DNA of 64,000 nt from Candidatus Thorarchaeota archaeon MP11T_1 (GTDB lineage: Archaea > Asgardarchaeota > Thorarchaeia > Thorarchaeales > Thorarchaeaceae): NCBI GenBank assembly GCA_002825515.1, contig PJET01000004.1, forward strand, positions 19,383-83,382, in the 5' to 3' direction. The first letter of the stretch is position 1. Each line of letters begins with the position of its first letter. Shown here one piece after another: positions 1 to 8,075 of the stretch. A program made the position numbers and the translations under genes. Under the pieces are notes generated by a model that saw nothing but the letters and a program-made list of their open reading frames with translations, had not been told where the DNA came from and did not search any database.

Positions 1-210
1 ATTGCCATCTTCTCCCTAGAATTGGCTGCTTTCGATCTAGTCGCTCTTTTCCTACCTATTCTAGTCATCAGTCTAGTCGCCACAATTGTGGAAGCTATCT
101 CTCCGCCTAATCTGGACAACTGGACTGTTCCGATCGCTGTAATTGTGATGGTGGTTCTATTCATCTATCTGGTTCCTGTTTGGTGGCCATTCCCACTATT
201 CACCATCTAG
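1..210 (+). CDS. C-terminal fragment of a dolichol/phytol kinase-like membrane protein
   Basis: The reading frame is open from the first base, so the N-terminus lies outside the window. The visible 69 residues are very hydrophobic and contain a segment of the form LVATIVEAISPP-LDNWTVP followed by two membrane helices. That acidic-then-proline pattern is typical of the C-terminus of the dolichol kinase/phosphatidate cytidylyltransferase superfamily, which phosphorylates polyprenols or transfers CDP in the membrane. It ends 21 bases before the isopentenyl phosphate kinase start, so the two probably form a lipid-precursor operon. With only the tail visible, the exact substrate cannot be told. 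Confidence 0.55.
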   Translation: MAIFSLELAAFDLVALFLPILVISLVATIVEAISPPNLDNWTVPIAVIVMVVLFIYLVPVWWPFPLFTI

Positions 211-231
211 CAATTGGTAGGCGATAGCACA

Positions 232-1050
232 ATGGAGAAGGCGCTCACAGTTATCAAGCTGGGCGGTTCACTACTAACTGACAAGTCGAAACCATATGAA
301 GCAAGAGAGTCTATTGTGAGGTCCGCTGCACGAGAGATCAAATCTTGTATGGATGAAGGGCTCATAGAGTCTCTTGTGATTGTTCATGGAGTTGGTTCTT
401 TTGGACACCCCCCAGTTCTTGAATACAAGCTCCATAAAGGATACACGGGACCTGAGCAGTTCATCCCTCTCTCCAAGACACAGCGTGTGGTCAATGAGTT
501 CAGACATATGCTAACCAAAGAATTTCAAGAAGCGGGTATCCCTGTGAACCTTCTTCACCCCTCATCAATGGTTGTCGCAGATAAGATGCGGATTGTCAAG
601 ACTTTTTTTGAACCCATTGAGGGCTGGGTTTCTTTAGGCATGGTGCCCCTACTTGGAGGGGATCTTCTCTATGATGCTGCCATGGGATTCAGCGTTGGTA
701 GCGGTGACTTACTTGCTGTTGAACTTGCACGTCAACTAGAAGCCAAACGACTAATCTACGCAATGGATGTTTCTGGACTCTATGATGATAATCCACAGAC
801 AAATGCTGACGCAAAATTAATGGAACGATTAACACTCACTCAACTCAACAACATCCTGATGGCGATGGAACAAAAAGGAACAGGAGACGCAAGTGGTGCA
901 ATGAAGGGGAAGTTATACTCAATCAATACAGCAAGTGATCTCATAGCAGATGGCTTGGATGTTGCATTAGTTTCCATGATGAATGAAGGCAATCTTTCAG
1001 CGCTTCTGAGAGGAAAGGAGGTTCGCTGCACTAGAATAATCCATGAATAA
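232..1050 (+). CDS. Isopentenyl phosphate kinase
   Basis: Predicted to phosphorylate isopentenyl phosphate to isopentenyl diphosphate with ATP, a cytosolic step of the archaeal mevalonate pathway. It is an amino-acid-kinase-fold protein of 272 residues, close to the family's length. An N-terminal KLGGSLLTDK motif (about residues 9-18) binds phosphate, HGVGSFGH (about 52-59) carries the histidine characteristic of IPK, and GGDLLYD and FSVGSGDLL follow in mid-protein. I chose ATG at 232; an in-frame TTG at 214 would add six residues that do not look like family sequence. It follows the dolichol-kinase-like gene closely and may be cotranscribed with it. Confidence 0.93.
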   Translation: MEKALTVIKLGGSLLTDKSKPYEARESIVRSAAREIKSCMDEGLIESLVIVHGVGSFGHPPVLEYKLHKGYTGPEQFIPLSKTQRVVNEFRHMLTKEFQEAGIPVNLLHPSSMVVADKMRIVKTFFEPIEGWVSLGMVPLLGGDLLYDAAMGFSVGSGDLLAVELARQLEAKRLIYAMDVSGLYDDNPQTNADAKLMERLTLTQLNNILMAMEQKGTGDASGAMKGKLYSINTASDLIADGLDVALVSMMNEGNLSALLRGKEVRCTRIIHE

Positions 1051-1082
1051 CATGAGTGTGGGACTCTAAAACTCCCATCACC

Positions 1083-2303
1083 TCATCTTTGCTTTTCTTT
1101 AATCAACTCTTGATAGACTTGAATTAGTCCATCATAGTGTAAATTGATATCATATTTTGTTTCAACTGTTTTTCTTGCATTTCTGCCAATCTTTGCTCTA
1201 AGTTCTTCACTATACAACAAAGAACGAATTGCATTTACAAGTTCCTCCACATTCTCTGGGGGTATAGTCACCCCATCCACACTGTTTGTGATAATTTCAC
1301 TTGGTCCAAAGACATCAGTTGTTACAACAGGAATCCCACAAGCCATCGCTTCCAATATTGATAGTCCGAAAGGCTCCTCTCTTGAAGGATAGATGAATAC
1401 TCGACTCTGATTGATGAGATGTGGTACCTGTTCTGTGCTTACTACACCCAAATAATCTACCATATCGGATACTCTTTTTTTGTCAAAATCAGCTAATAGT
1501 TGGTTCTTTAGAGATCCTTCACCGGTCATCAAAAACCTCAAAGATGGGACGTCTGATTTCAGGAGTGAGAGCATCTCTGGAAACAGGTCAACTGCTTTCA
1601 TCGACTCTAGTCTACCAAGAAAGGCGATATCCCATCGTTTTGAAACATTGGGTTGCGGGTAGAAGACAGATAGGTCTATACCGAGATACAAAACATGAAC
1701 AGGAACACTGCGCGCTCTTTCAGCCAAATAAGTCTTCAACACATCTGCAACGTTCTTACTTACTGCGAGAATAAGGTCAAACGGACATGCATCAACAAAC
1801 GCATCATAATCTGTTGTTCGTTCACCACCCGGTAAAATCAGTGGTTTTGGTCTTCCATGAATTGTGGCTAACATTGGTAGATCTTTGAATCCACCCTGCT
1901 CGCGAAGTTTCTCAAGAACTCGATTAAACACTACATAGGGACTATGCGCATGAATCAAATCTGGTTTTACTGTGTGAATAAGTTGTGATAACTGCTGCTC
2001 TAAAGCTTCAACATTCAAAGTTAGGTCATCTGGATGAAACATATCATCAACTAGTTCTTCTCGCTCTACCTCCGGCATGGAGAAAAATTCCCACTTTCTA
2101 ACCTCAAGGAGATTTCCCTCTAGATAGTAGACTCGATAATGTTCGCTGTCGATGAATTCTGCTGAATCTCGTTTTGCGGCCTGAGTTACTACTACAGACT
2201 CATGTCCCCTGTCTGATAACTGCTGAGAGAGATAATGTAGATATGACTCATAACCCCCAAGACCGGCAGGGTTAAGGCTATCACACAGATGGAGAATCTT
2301 CAT
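1083..2303 (-). CDS. GT4-family glycosyltransferase (group 1)
   Basis: Predicted retaining glycosyltransferase of 406 residues with two Rossmann domains (GT-B fold). The N-terminus MKILHLCDSLNPAGLGG carries the glycine-rich acceptor-domain loop. The C-terminal half contains a FLGRLESMK strand and the EPFGLSILEAMACGIPVV block, which holds the E-x7-E nucleotide-sugar motif. A GGAG sequence 8-9 bases upstream supports ATG at 2303 over an upstream in-frame ATG at 2345. The sugar and acceptor cannot be deduced; a role in surface glycans or N-glycans is only a guess. It converges on the IPK gene, with a weak GTG/CAC plus TGGGA/TCCCA inverted repeat at about 1054-1080 between them. Confidence 0.85.
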   Translation of the reverse strand: MKILHLCDSLNPAGLGGYESYLHYLSQQLSDRGHESVVVTQAAKRDSAEFIDSEHYRVYYLEGNLLEVRKWEFFSMPEVEREELVDDMFHPDDLTLNVEALEQQLSQLIHTVKPDLIHAHSPYVVFNRVLEKLREQGGFKDLPMLATIHGRPKPLILPGGERTTDYDAFVDACPFDLILAVSKNVADVLKTYLAERARSVPVHVLYLGIDLSVFYPQPNVSKRWDIAFLGRLESMKAVDLFPEMLSLLKSDVPSLRFLMTGEGSLKNQLLADFDKKRVSDMVDYLGVVSTEQVPHLINQSRVFIYPSREEPFGLSILEAMACGIPVVTTDVFGPSEIITNSVDGVTIPPENVEELVNAIRSLLYSEELRAKIGRNARKTVETKYDINLHYDGLIQVYQELIKEKQR

Positions 2304-2375
2304 CAGTACTACTCCGAAAGAATCACGAAATCTATGTGTGGACAAACTAATCTATGTAGCTGTTACCACAAATGA

Positions 2376-3464
2376 ATGATTGCGTCTGGTGTTGATGAAT
2401 TGAACGATCCTGCATGTATCAATCTACCTTCCAATGTGAGGGATCGTGATATCTATCATGATTTTGAAGGTCGTGTCTTTGTGGTACTGGGATATATTCA
2501 GCCATCTGACCGGATACTCTCATTTCTCAAGTATATTCCCGATTCATCAGGTGAATGGCAATCAGGTGATATCAAATACAAGAGAACATTCTGGGGCAGT
2601 GTAAGCTCCACTGTTGATGGCATGAGCATTCTACCCTCTGAATACATAGTTGAAGATCTTCACTTTGGCACTGATCTATTAGAACCTCCAAGAGATGTTG
2701 TTGCAAAATATTTCAGTCCCGAACTAAGACTCAAAGAAATCATGGATGTTGGTTCTGCTGACCCGCTTGAGGAACTAGCAAAACGTGGAGCAAACACGCT
2801 TCATGATACTCTAGGCATATCATACAGTCAAATCGGAGTTGCAGGAAGTGTTCTGTGGAAAGGACACAATCTAGAACGATCGGATATCAATATGAACATC
2901 TATGGGTTTGATGCGTCCTGGACTTTGCACAATAATTACAACTCACTCATAGATGAGAAAGAAGATGCACGTCTACGCGACCTTGCAGACTGGAAACATG
3001 CTATAGCAAGAGTTCATGAAAGGGTTCCAATCATGAAATCTAGGGACTTACAGAACCTGTTCTCTCGCAGACAGGCACTATGTCTGAATGATGTTTGCAT
3101 TGGGATTACGCCTGTTCTCCTACCAAACGAAACTCCAATACACCATGGTAGCGAGTCATACACAGCATTAACTCCCACGCCCATAACAATCACAATGGAG
3201 ATTGAAAACTCTGAATATGGTATCTTCCATCCAGCAATCTATGAAGGGCAATCATCGCCGCTTGATGTTATTGATGGAAACTCTGTGAGTCGAATCATGG
3301 TGTATGATGGCGCTTTCGGAGGTCTTCTCAGAACTGGTGATCATGTCGAAGTTACAGGAACTCTCCAAAAGGCAGTTCCAAAGAGTGGGGCCTCGTTTTT
3401 CTATCAGATTATGGTGGGTACAAAATCAGGAGCTGGTAAGGAGTACATCCGATTACTTGTTTAA
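2376..3464 (+). CDS. Predicted archaeal nucleotidyltransferase (COG1665-like)
   Basis: A 362-residue soluble protein. The N-terminus (GRVFVVLGYIQPSDRILSFLKYIPD) matches my memory of an archaeal family annotated as predicted nucleotidyltransferase. In mid-protein, a GVAGSVLWKG segment followed by ERSDINMNIYG resembles the GS-x(n)-SDID signature of the pol-beta nucleotidyltransferase fold, although the acidic pair is D-x-N here rather than D-x-D. The C-terminal third is beta-rich and ends with a GGLLRTGDHVEVTGTLQK block that looks like an OB-type barrel. The substrate is unknown. It precedes trm5 on the same strand by 43 bases, so a tRNA-related role is possible but unproven. Confidence 0.6.
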   Translation: MIASGVDELNDPACINLPSNVRDRDIYHDFEGRVFVVLGYIQPSDRILSFLKYIPDSSGEWQSGDIKYKRTFWGSVSSTVDGMSILPSEYIVEDLHFGTDLLEPPRDVVAKYFSPELRLKEIMDVGSADPLEELAKRGANTLHDTLGISYSQIGVAGSVLWKGHNLERSDINMNIYGFDASWTLHNNYNSLIDEKEDARLRDLADWKHAIARVHERVPIMKSRDLQNLFSRRQALCLNDVCIGITPVLLPNETPIHHGSESYTALTPTPITITMEIENSEYGIFHPAIYEGQSSPLDVIDGNSVSRIMVYDGAFGGLLRTGDHVEVTGTLQKAVPKSGASFFYQIMVGTKSGAGKEYIRLLV

Positions 3465-3507
3465 ACAAGCATCACAAGTGTCTTAGGTCTGAAAGTACCT
3501 TCTCAAA

Positions 3508-4563
3508 ATGATGACATCAAAGAGACCATTCCTGAAGGTTGCAGCTACTGATGGAGAGCGAACTAGGAAGGCTCTGTTAGAACATGATTTACTTGACATA
3601 GATTACAAGATACTTTCACAGGATGGTTCTCTACTCATACCTCTTTCTCATGAAGTCAAGAATGAATCTATTAACTCAATCCTTAGCCCTATCATTTTTG
3701 AAACTGGGGAAATGGAATTTCCCCTCATCTCTGAAGGTCCCAAGAGCCTAACGGAGGCTCTTGAGAAACATCTCAGTCCTGCAGAACTCGATCTTGTCCC
3801 TCGAGCATATGATCTGATTGGGGATATAGCTGTTTTGGAAATACCCGAAGAACTATCGAGTCATAGTGAAACAATTGGTCAGGCATTCCATAACCTTCAC
3901 AGGAATTTCTCTACTGTTCTGGCCAAAAAAGGGGCAATTTCAGGAACCACAAGAGTCAGAGAGTATCAGTATCTTGCTGGTGATAAAAAGACAGATACGA
4001 TTCATACTGAATATGGTTGTCGTCTTGCAGTTGATGTATCAAAAGCTTACTTCAGTCCAAGATTACTAGAAGAACACAACAGAATAGCTCAGCTCACAAA
4101 GGACAATGAGCTTGTCGTGGATATGTTCTGTGGTGTTGGTCCCTTTCCAATCCACATAGCAAAACAGAGGAGAGCTCACGTTATTGCCATAGACATCAAT
4201 CCTGATGCCATCTCCCTTCTAAACAAGAGTATAGGGTTGAATAAACTAGTTGGAACGATTGAGCCAATTGTTGGAGATGCCAAAAACTTCACCCAGAAAG
4301 AGATTGCTGATCGAATAATAATGAACCACCCGTCAGGAGCGTTTGACTTCGTTTCTGATGCTTGTCGTATCTTGAAACCACAGGGAACATTACACTACTA
4401 TGATTTCCTTGGTGGAGAAAATCCCGAAGACAGAATTACGGATAGGCTCACTCAGCTTGTCAAAGATGCTGGTCATTCTGTTGTCAACGTGAATTTTGTG
4501 AGGAAAGTACGGGACAGCGCGCCATATGAGTATCAAATGGTCATTGATGCGATTATTGCTTGA
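3508..4563 (+). CDS. trm5: tRNA (guanine37-N1)-methyltransferase Trm5
   Basis: Methylates N1 of G37 next to the anticodon, using AdoMet; m1G37 prevents frameshifting and is the substrate for wyosine synthesis. The 351-residue protein has an N-terminal variable region, then the family stretch TEYGCRLAVDVSKAYFSPRL (about 170-190), the AdoMet motif VDMFCGVGPFPIHIAK and a catalytic-loop MNHPSGA that stands for the N-x-P motif. A DACRILKPQGTLHYYDF segment is typical of the C-terminus. Two ATG codons sit in tandem at 3508 and 3511. Its last bases overlap the end of the convergent DUF371 gene by 11 bases. The next wyosine enzyme, Taw1, is encoded 2.5 kb downstream. Confidence 0.92.
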   Translation: MMTSKRPFLKVAATDGERTRKALLEHDLLDIDYKILSQDGSLLIPLSHEVKNESINSILSPIIFETGEMEFPLISEGPKSLTEALEKHLSPAELDLVPRAYDLIGDIAVLEIPEELSSHSETIGQAFHNLHRNFSTVLAKKGAISGTTRVREYQYLAGDKKTDTIHTEYGCRLAVDVSKAYFSPRLLEEHNRIAQLTKDNELVVDMFCGVGPFPIHIAKQRRAHVIAIDINPDAISLLNKSIGLNKLVGTIEPIVGDAKNFTQKEIADRIIMNHPSGAFDFVSDACRILKPQGTLHYYDFLGGENPEDRITDRLTQLVKDAGHSVVNVNFVRKVRDSAPYEYQMVIDAIIA

Positions 4564-4978
4564 TATAGATTAATTCGCACTTGATAACGACACCACTCAC
4601 TTTCAACCTATCAACAAAATCACGATCAAGGTCCGAAGCAGCTTTGTTTGCATTAACCATTAGCGTACGTCCACACTCGAAGGTACTTGTCCTAGCAACC
4701 ATGCTTGTTGTGTCAACATAGGTCAGTCCAGAACTTCCAGTTCCAATAATCTCCTCTGTTTGTTCATCAGTACTCATTTTGAGAACTATCTTTGTACTGG
4801 ACAATGACGCAAGTTTCTTAATCACAGAGCTGAGTTCATTTAGAGTAATTTCTGAGCAAACTCCAACGATACATGTTCCCTGCTTCGAAAGCTGCTTCTC
4901 TGATGTCAGTTCAACAGTTGTCTTATGCTCACCAATTATATTCTCATGTCCGTATGCTTTGAACCGCACCCGCTGCAT
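4553..4978 (-). CDS. DUF371 family protein
   Basis: A 141-residue archaeal protein of unknown function. The beginning, RFKAYGHENIIGEHKTTVELT, and the following GTCIVGVCSEI match the DUF371 pattern of an A/G-H-x-N turn, a HKTT strand and a G-x-x-C-I-x-G-V strand. ATG at 4978 is preferred to an upstream start because the family begins with this strand. Family members often sit near translation or tRNA genes, as here beside trm5, but no reaction is known. It is divergent from pcm and convergent with trm5. Confidence 0.75.
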   Translation of the reverse strand: MQRVRFKAYGHENIIGEHKTTVELTSEKQLSKQGTCIVGVCSEITLNELSSVIKKLASLSSTKIVLKMSTDEQTEEIIGTGSSGLTYVDTTSMVARTSTFECGRTLMVNANKAASDLDRDFVDRLKVSGVVIKCELIYIKQ

Positions 4979-5000
4979 GATTATTATATTGCGGCCAAGC

Positions 5001-5010
5001 CTTTTATGAA
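5001..5010. promoter_or_regulatory. AT-rich box that could act as TATA for both pcm and the DUF371 gene
   Basis: The 59-base gap between the divergent starts at 4978 and 5038 contains CTTTTATGAA, which reads TTCATAAAAG on the other strand. Its centre is about 28 bases from the DUF371 ATG and about 32 from the pcm ATG. These are distances expected for TATA boxes of nearly leaderless archaeal transcripts. No other good TATA candidate is seen in the gap. This is position-based inference only. Confidence 0.35.
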
Positions 5011-5037
5011 TGCATACCATCTCTATCTGTGATTCAC

Positions 5038-5715
5038 ATGTCTGAAGACCGTTTCAAGAAAACCATCGATGACTTAGTTCGACGTTTGCGAAACAATGGA
5101 TACATCCAGACCGATGAGATGGAACGTGCCTTTAGAACTGTACCAAGAGAAGAGTTTGTTCGCCCTGATACTCGGAATCATGCTTATCGCGACTCCCCAC
5201 TCCCAATTGGACTAGGTCAAACAATCTCCGCTCCACATATGTGCGTGATAATGTGCGAAGCTCTTAGACTGAAACCTGGTTTAAAGATTCTTGAAGTAGG
5301 GGCGGGTTCCGGGTATCACGCTGCCTTATGTGCAGAGATGGTCGCCCCCAGAACTACTGAAACCCCCGGTCACGTCTATACCACAGAGATTGTTAGTGGT
5401 CTAATTGATTTTGCGAGAGAAAACCTTGAACGTAGCGGATATGATGATCGGGTTACCCTAATTCATGCAGATGGCGGGATTGGATTACCTGAATATGCTC
5501 CATTTGATAGAATACTTGTTGCTGCAGCAGCACCGTCTGTCCCAGAGCCATTAATTGACCAACTTGATCTTAATGGCATCATGTTAATTCCTGTGGGTGG
5601 AAGGGGTTTTTTCCAAGAGCTCATGATGATTGAGAAAAATGAAGCAGGAGAGGTCTCTCAGAAACGCTGGGGTGGTGTCGCGTTTGTTCCGCTCACTGGC
5701 AAGTATGGACATTAG
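5038..5715 (+). CDS. pcm: Protein-L-isoaspartate O-methyltransferase
   Basis: Repairs isomerised aspartyl residues in damaged proteins by AdoMet-dependent methylation of L-isoaspartate. The 225-residue product is of normal length. It has the substrate-binding YRDSPLPIGLGQTISAPHM segment (about 50-68), AdoMet motif I ILEVGAGSGYHAA, and the late motif YAPFDRILVAAAAPSVPEPL. ATG at 5038 is chosen; an in-frame GTG lies three codons upstream. The gene stands alone, divergent from the DUF371 gene and convergent with ribK, whose stop begins one base after its own. Confidence 0.95.
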   Translation: MSEDRFKKTIDDLVRRLRNNGYIQTDEMERAFRTVPREEFVRPDTRNHAYRDSPLPIGLGQTISAPHMCVIMCEALRLKPGLKILEVGAGSGYHAALCAEMVAPRTTETPGHVYTTEIVSGLIDFARENLERSGYDDRVTLIHADGGIGLPEYAPFDRILVAAAAPSVPEPLIDQLDLNGIMLIPVGGRGFFQELMMIEKNEAGEVSQKRWGGVAFVPLTGKYGH

Positions 5716-5716
5716 G

Positions 5717-6400
5717 TCAAGTGATCAAGTGCAATGGGATTACTGTCAGAGTGACTTTATCATCATCAACAAGCCCAAGAGCATCCCTAATGTTAATTGG
5801 AGCCACGACCTCTAGAATCTCTTCACTGTGATGAGTACGCTGAGCAATAACTACAGCAGCCTCTATTTTCCTATTCACCTTTACGCGGTAGCATATCACA
5901 TCACCAAATGTACGACCTTTATGTGTAAAGCCACTAACCACTAAAGGTGGAGTGTTTTTCATTCTTCCAATTGCCTTGCGTGAATCATCATCTGCTATTT
6001 TCACATTTAGAGTCCCAAGATGAGGTTTGAACCCTAGAGCGGCCTTTAGTTTTGATGAATAGACGTCAACATAATATGCTCCCTCACCCAAACCTGTGAC
6101 AACTGAGCCCTCTATAACGATTTCATCCTCTGGTGGTGCAAATGCAATCTCCAAATTGGATAAGACATACAATAGCTCATCACGTCCCTTATTGGTAATT
6201 TGAAGGAGCATTCCTTCAGCAGTATGTATTCTGCTCAAGTAGCCCTGTTCAACACATTGTGTAATTCTTCTCGATGCAGTCTGTTGGCTAACATTCAGAA
6301 TTTCTCCCAGCTCTCCTGTTGTGATTGTTGTCTTACCATGAATTGCTCCCTTGTTAGCAAGAGAATACAATGTAAACCATATATCCGGGATAATCATCAT
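5717..6400 (-). CDS. ribK: CTP-dependent riboflavin kinase with N-terminal winged helix
   Basis: Makes FMN from riboflavin using CTP, the archaeal replacement for ATP-dependent RibF. The first 85 residues form a MarR-like winged helix (TTGELGEILNVSQQTASRRITQ recognition region). The kinase barrel begins near residue 95 with the GSVVTGLGEGAYYV loop and GFKPHLGTLNVKI, both diagnostic of the RibK fold. The C-terminal GDVICYRVKVN and IRDALGLVDDDKVTL complete it. The fused helix-turn-helix suggests the enzyme may also act as a flavin-responsive regulator, as proposed for other archaeal HTH-RibK fusions. It lies 2 bases after the translin-family gene on the same strand, so the two are very likely cotranscribed. 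Confidence 0.92.
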   Translation of the reverse strand: MMIIPDIWFTLYSLANKGAIHGKTTITTGELGEILNVSQQTASRRITQCVEQGYLSRIHTAEGMLLQITNKGRDELLYVLSNLEIAFAPPEDEIVIEGSVVTGLGEGAYYVDVYSSKLKAALGFKPHLGTLNVKIADDDSRKAIGRMKNTPPLVVSGFTHKGRTFGDVICYRVKVNRKIEAAVVIAQRTHHSEEILEVVAPINIRDALGLVDDDKVTLTVIPLHLIT

Positions 6401-6402
6401 AA

Positions 6403-7056
6403 TCAGTCCTTCAAGCGCGCTCCAACATTATCCAGTTTCTTCATTAGCTTACTTTGCCCCAGAGCTCTTGTGAGGTCTCCGCGAGTTCGCTCAACCAGAG
6501 ACCGACCTATATCACATTTTCTTCTCAAATCGGGAACCAACGCATTTGGATAATCGAATGTATGTAGCTCTTCAAGAATTTCTTCCATGAAGCCAAGGAA
6601 TGTTTCGGCTTTTTCCAACTTATCATTACGTAAAAGATCCAGTATAGCTCTTCTGAGCTCGCCTACAGTATCTGCAAGGCCATTTAGGTATGCTCTTGAT
6701 GGGATTCCATATTCATCAGGAGGTGTGAATGAATCAGATTCTAAGAGGGAGAGTAGATTGATAGCTTCCGTCAATTCTTGGTAGGCAATATCAAGTCCCT
6801 TTGACTTCAGCATGAAATCACTCTTTGCCAATCCTTGCGAAGCCTCAATAATCAACTGATTGGCCTCCTTGACCAAGATCTTTGCCTCGCTGAATTCCCC
6901 TCTATGCGTCATCTTGATTGCCTCACTACACTTCCGAATTGCTTTTCTTCCAAGGGGCAATGTCTTTTCTCGAACCGAATCGTCCTCATCAATCTCGTTT
7001 CGTAGTGGTGTGAGGATATCTGCTAGTTTCATCTTATTCACCCTCGCTTCAGTCAT
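6403..7056 (-). CDS. Translin-family RNA-binding protein
   Basis: A 217-residue, all-helical protein of the archaeal translin family. Signs are a long charged N-terminal helix pair, the YQELTEAINLLSLLE helix in the middle, and the C-terminal RRKCDIGRSLVERTRGDLTRAL block. The eukaryotic relatives translin and TRAX form octameric RNA/DNA-binding shells; archaeal members bind or cut RNA. Its ATG overlaps the stop of taw1 by four bases (ATGA), and ribK follows after two bases, giving a tight three-gene operon. I cannot tell whether TRAX-type acidic nuclease residues are all present. Confidence 0.85.
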   Translation of the reverse strand: MTEARVNKMKLADILTPLRNEIDEDDSVREKTLPLGRKAIRKCSEAIKMTHRGEFSEAKILVKEANQLIIEASQGLAKSDFMLKSKGLDIAYQELTEAINLLSLLESDSFTPPDEYGIPSRAYLNGLADTVGELRRAILDLLRNDKLEKAETFLGFMEEILEELHTFDYPNALVPDLRRKCDIGRSLVERTRGDLTRALGQSKLMKKLDNVGARLKD

Positions 7057-8003
7057 AGCTTCTTAATTTGTTTACTGCGTGAAAGCAGTACAACCCGACT
7101 CTCAACCTGTTCACCTGAAAGATAGTATCCAGTTAAAGTTGCAAGCTTCTCTGAAAATGCATAAATCTCTCTATGAGTTGGCACATTAGTTTGGTCTAGA
7201 CGATCTCTTGAAGATCCTAGGAACATATACCCCTTCACCTCAATGAAATCAGGTTCACCAATTTCTATGAGTTTAGAATATTCTCGCACATCGTGCATGT
7301 TTCGATTTGCCACCATTGTCAATCTATTGACAGTTCTGGTGTCAAGAGATTGCATAGTTTCTTGTGACTGCAGAATCCGATTCCAACCATCTCGTAGGCC
7401 CGGTTTGCAGAGTGTTTTGTAAGTACTTTCATCTGCTGCTGCCAGTGTTACGTACAGTTGCGTGGGTAAAGACATTGTTGACAACACATCAGGTTGCGTG
7501 CCGTTCGTCACAAGAAATGATGTCATCCCTCTTTGGTGAATCTCATCGATAAGGTCACTTAGCAGAGGATGAAGTGTTGGTTCTCCTGCCAATGAGATTG
7601 CTACATGTTTTGGATCTCTCGCTTCCTTGTACTTCCTCTCTGAAACCATTGCACCTGCTTCGGGATTATATCCTCCAAGAGACCTCAGGTTTGCCATAAG
7701 CACAGCATCCATGAGCTCGTTAACTGGCATCACATCTGTATTAGACATATCCGTTTGATTCCAGCTCACTCCAATATCCGAAGGAGTGACTCGCCAACAG
7801 AATTCACAGCTCTGAGTGCACTTGTCTACAACAGGCGTCATTTGAAGACATCTGTGCGACTGGATTCCATAGAATCGTTGTTTGTAGCAGGAAGTGTCAT
7901 GAAGAAGCGCCTTCTTCTGCCACTGACAAGCTTTGTAAGCGCCTCTATTACCAAGTATATGGTATCCCTGTTTCTCGAGCTTATCACTCAACTCAATTGG
8001 CAT
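7053..8003 (-). CDS. taw1: tRNA 4-demethylwyosine synthase Taw1 (TYW1)
   Basis: Radical SAM enzyme that condenses m1G37 of tRNA-Phe with two carbons of pyruvate to make the tricyclic imG-14 base. With the start at ATG 8003 the protein has 316 residues, and six cysteines fall at positions 26, 39, 52 and 62, 66, 69. The last three form the CX3CX2C radical SAM cluster (DKCTQSCEFCW). The first three are the positions known for the second, pyruvate-binding cluster in archaeal TYW1, which strongly supports this start over the TTG at 8015. SLAGEPTLHP is the glycine-rich AdoMet motif. Its substrate m1G37 is made by Trm5, also in this window. Confidence 0.95.
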   Translation of the reverse strand: MPIELSDKLEKQGYHILGNRGAYKACQWQKKALLHDTSCYKQRFYGIQSHRCLQMTPVVDKCTQSCEFCWRVTPSDIGVSWNQTDMSNTDVMPVNELMDAVLMANLRSLGGYNPEAGAMVSERKYKEARDPKHVAISLAGEPTLHPLLSDLIDEIHQRGMTSFLVTNGTQPDVLSTMSLPTQLYVTLAAADESTYKTLCKPGLRDGWNRILQSQETMQSLDTRTVNRLTMVANRNMHDVREYSKLIEIGEPDFIEVKGYMFLGSSRDRLDQTNVPTHREIYAFSEKLATLTGYYLSGEQVESRVVLLSRSKQIKKL

Positions 8004-8075
8004 GTTAGAGTTCAAACTTTATCGATGGCAAGTCTATTGTGTATCTTATCAGGGTTTGGCAATGTCCATTCTTGA

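Noticed and set aside
1054..1080. Inverted repeat between IPK and glycosyltransferase genes as a terminator
   Set aside because: Only a five-pair core with a bulge and no T run, so it is mentioned but not listed as a feature.
1421..1774. 117-residue plus-strand frame inside the glycosyltransferase gene
   Set aside because: Lies wholly antisense to a well-supported gene and has no recognisable domain.
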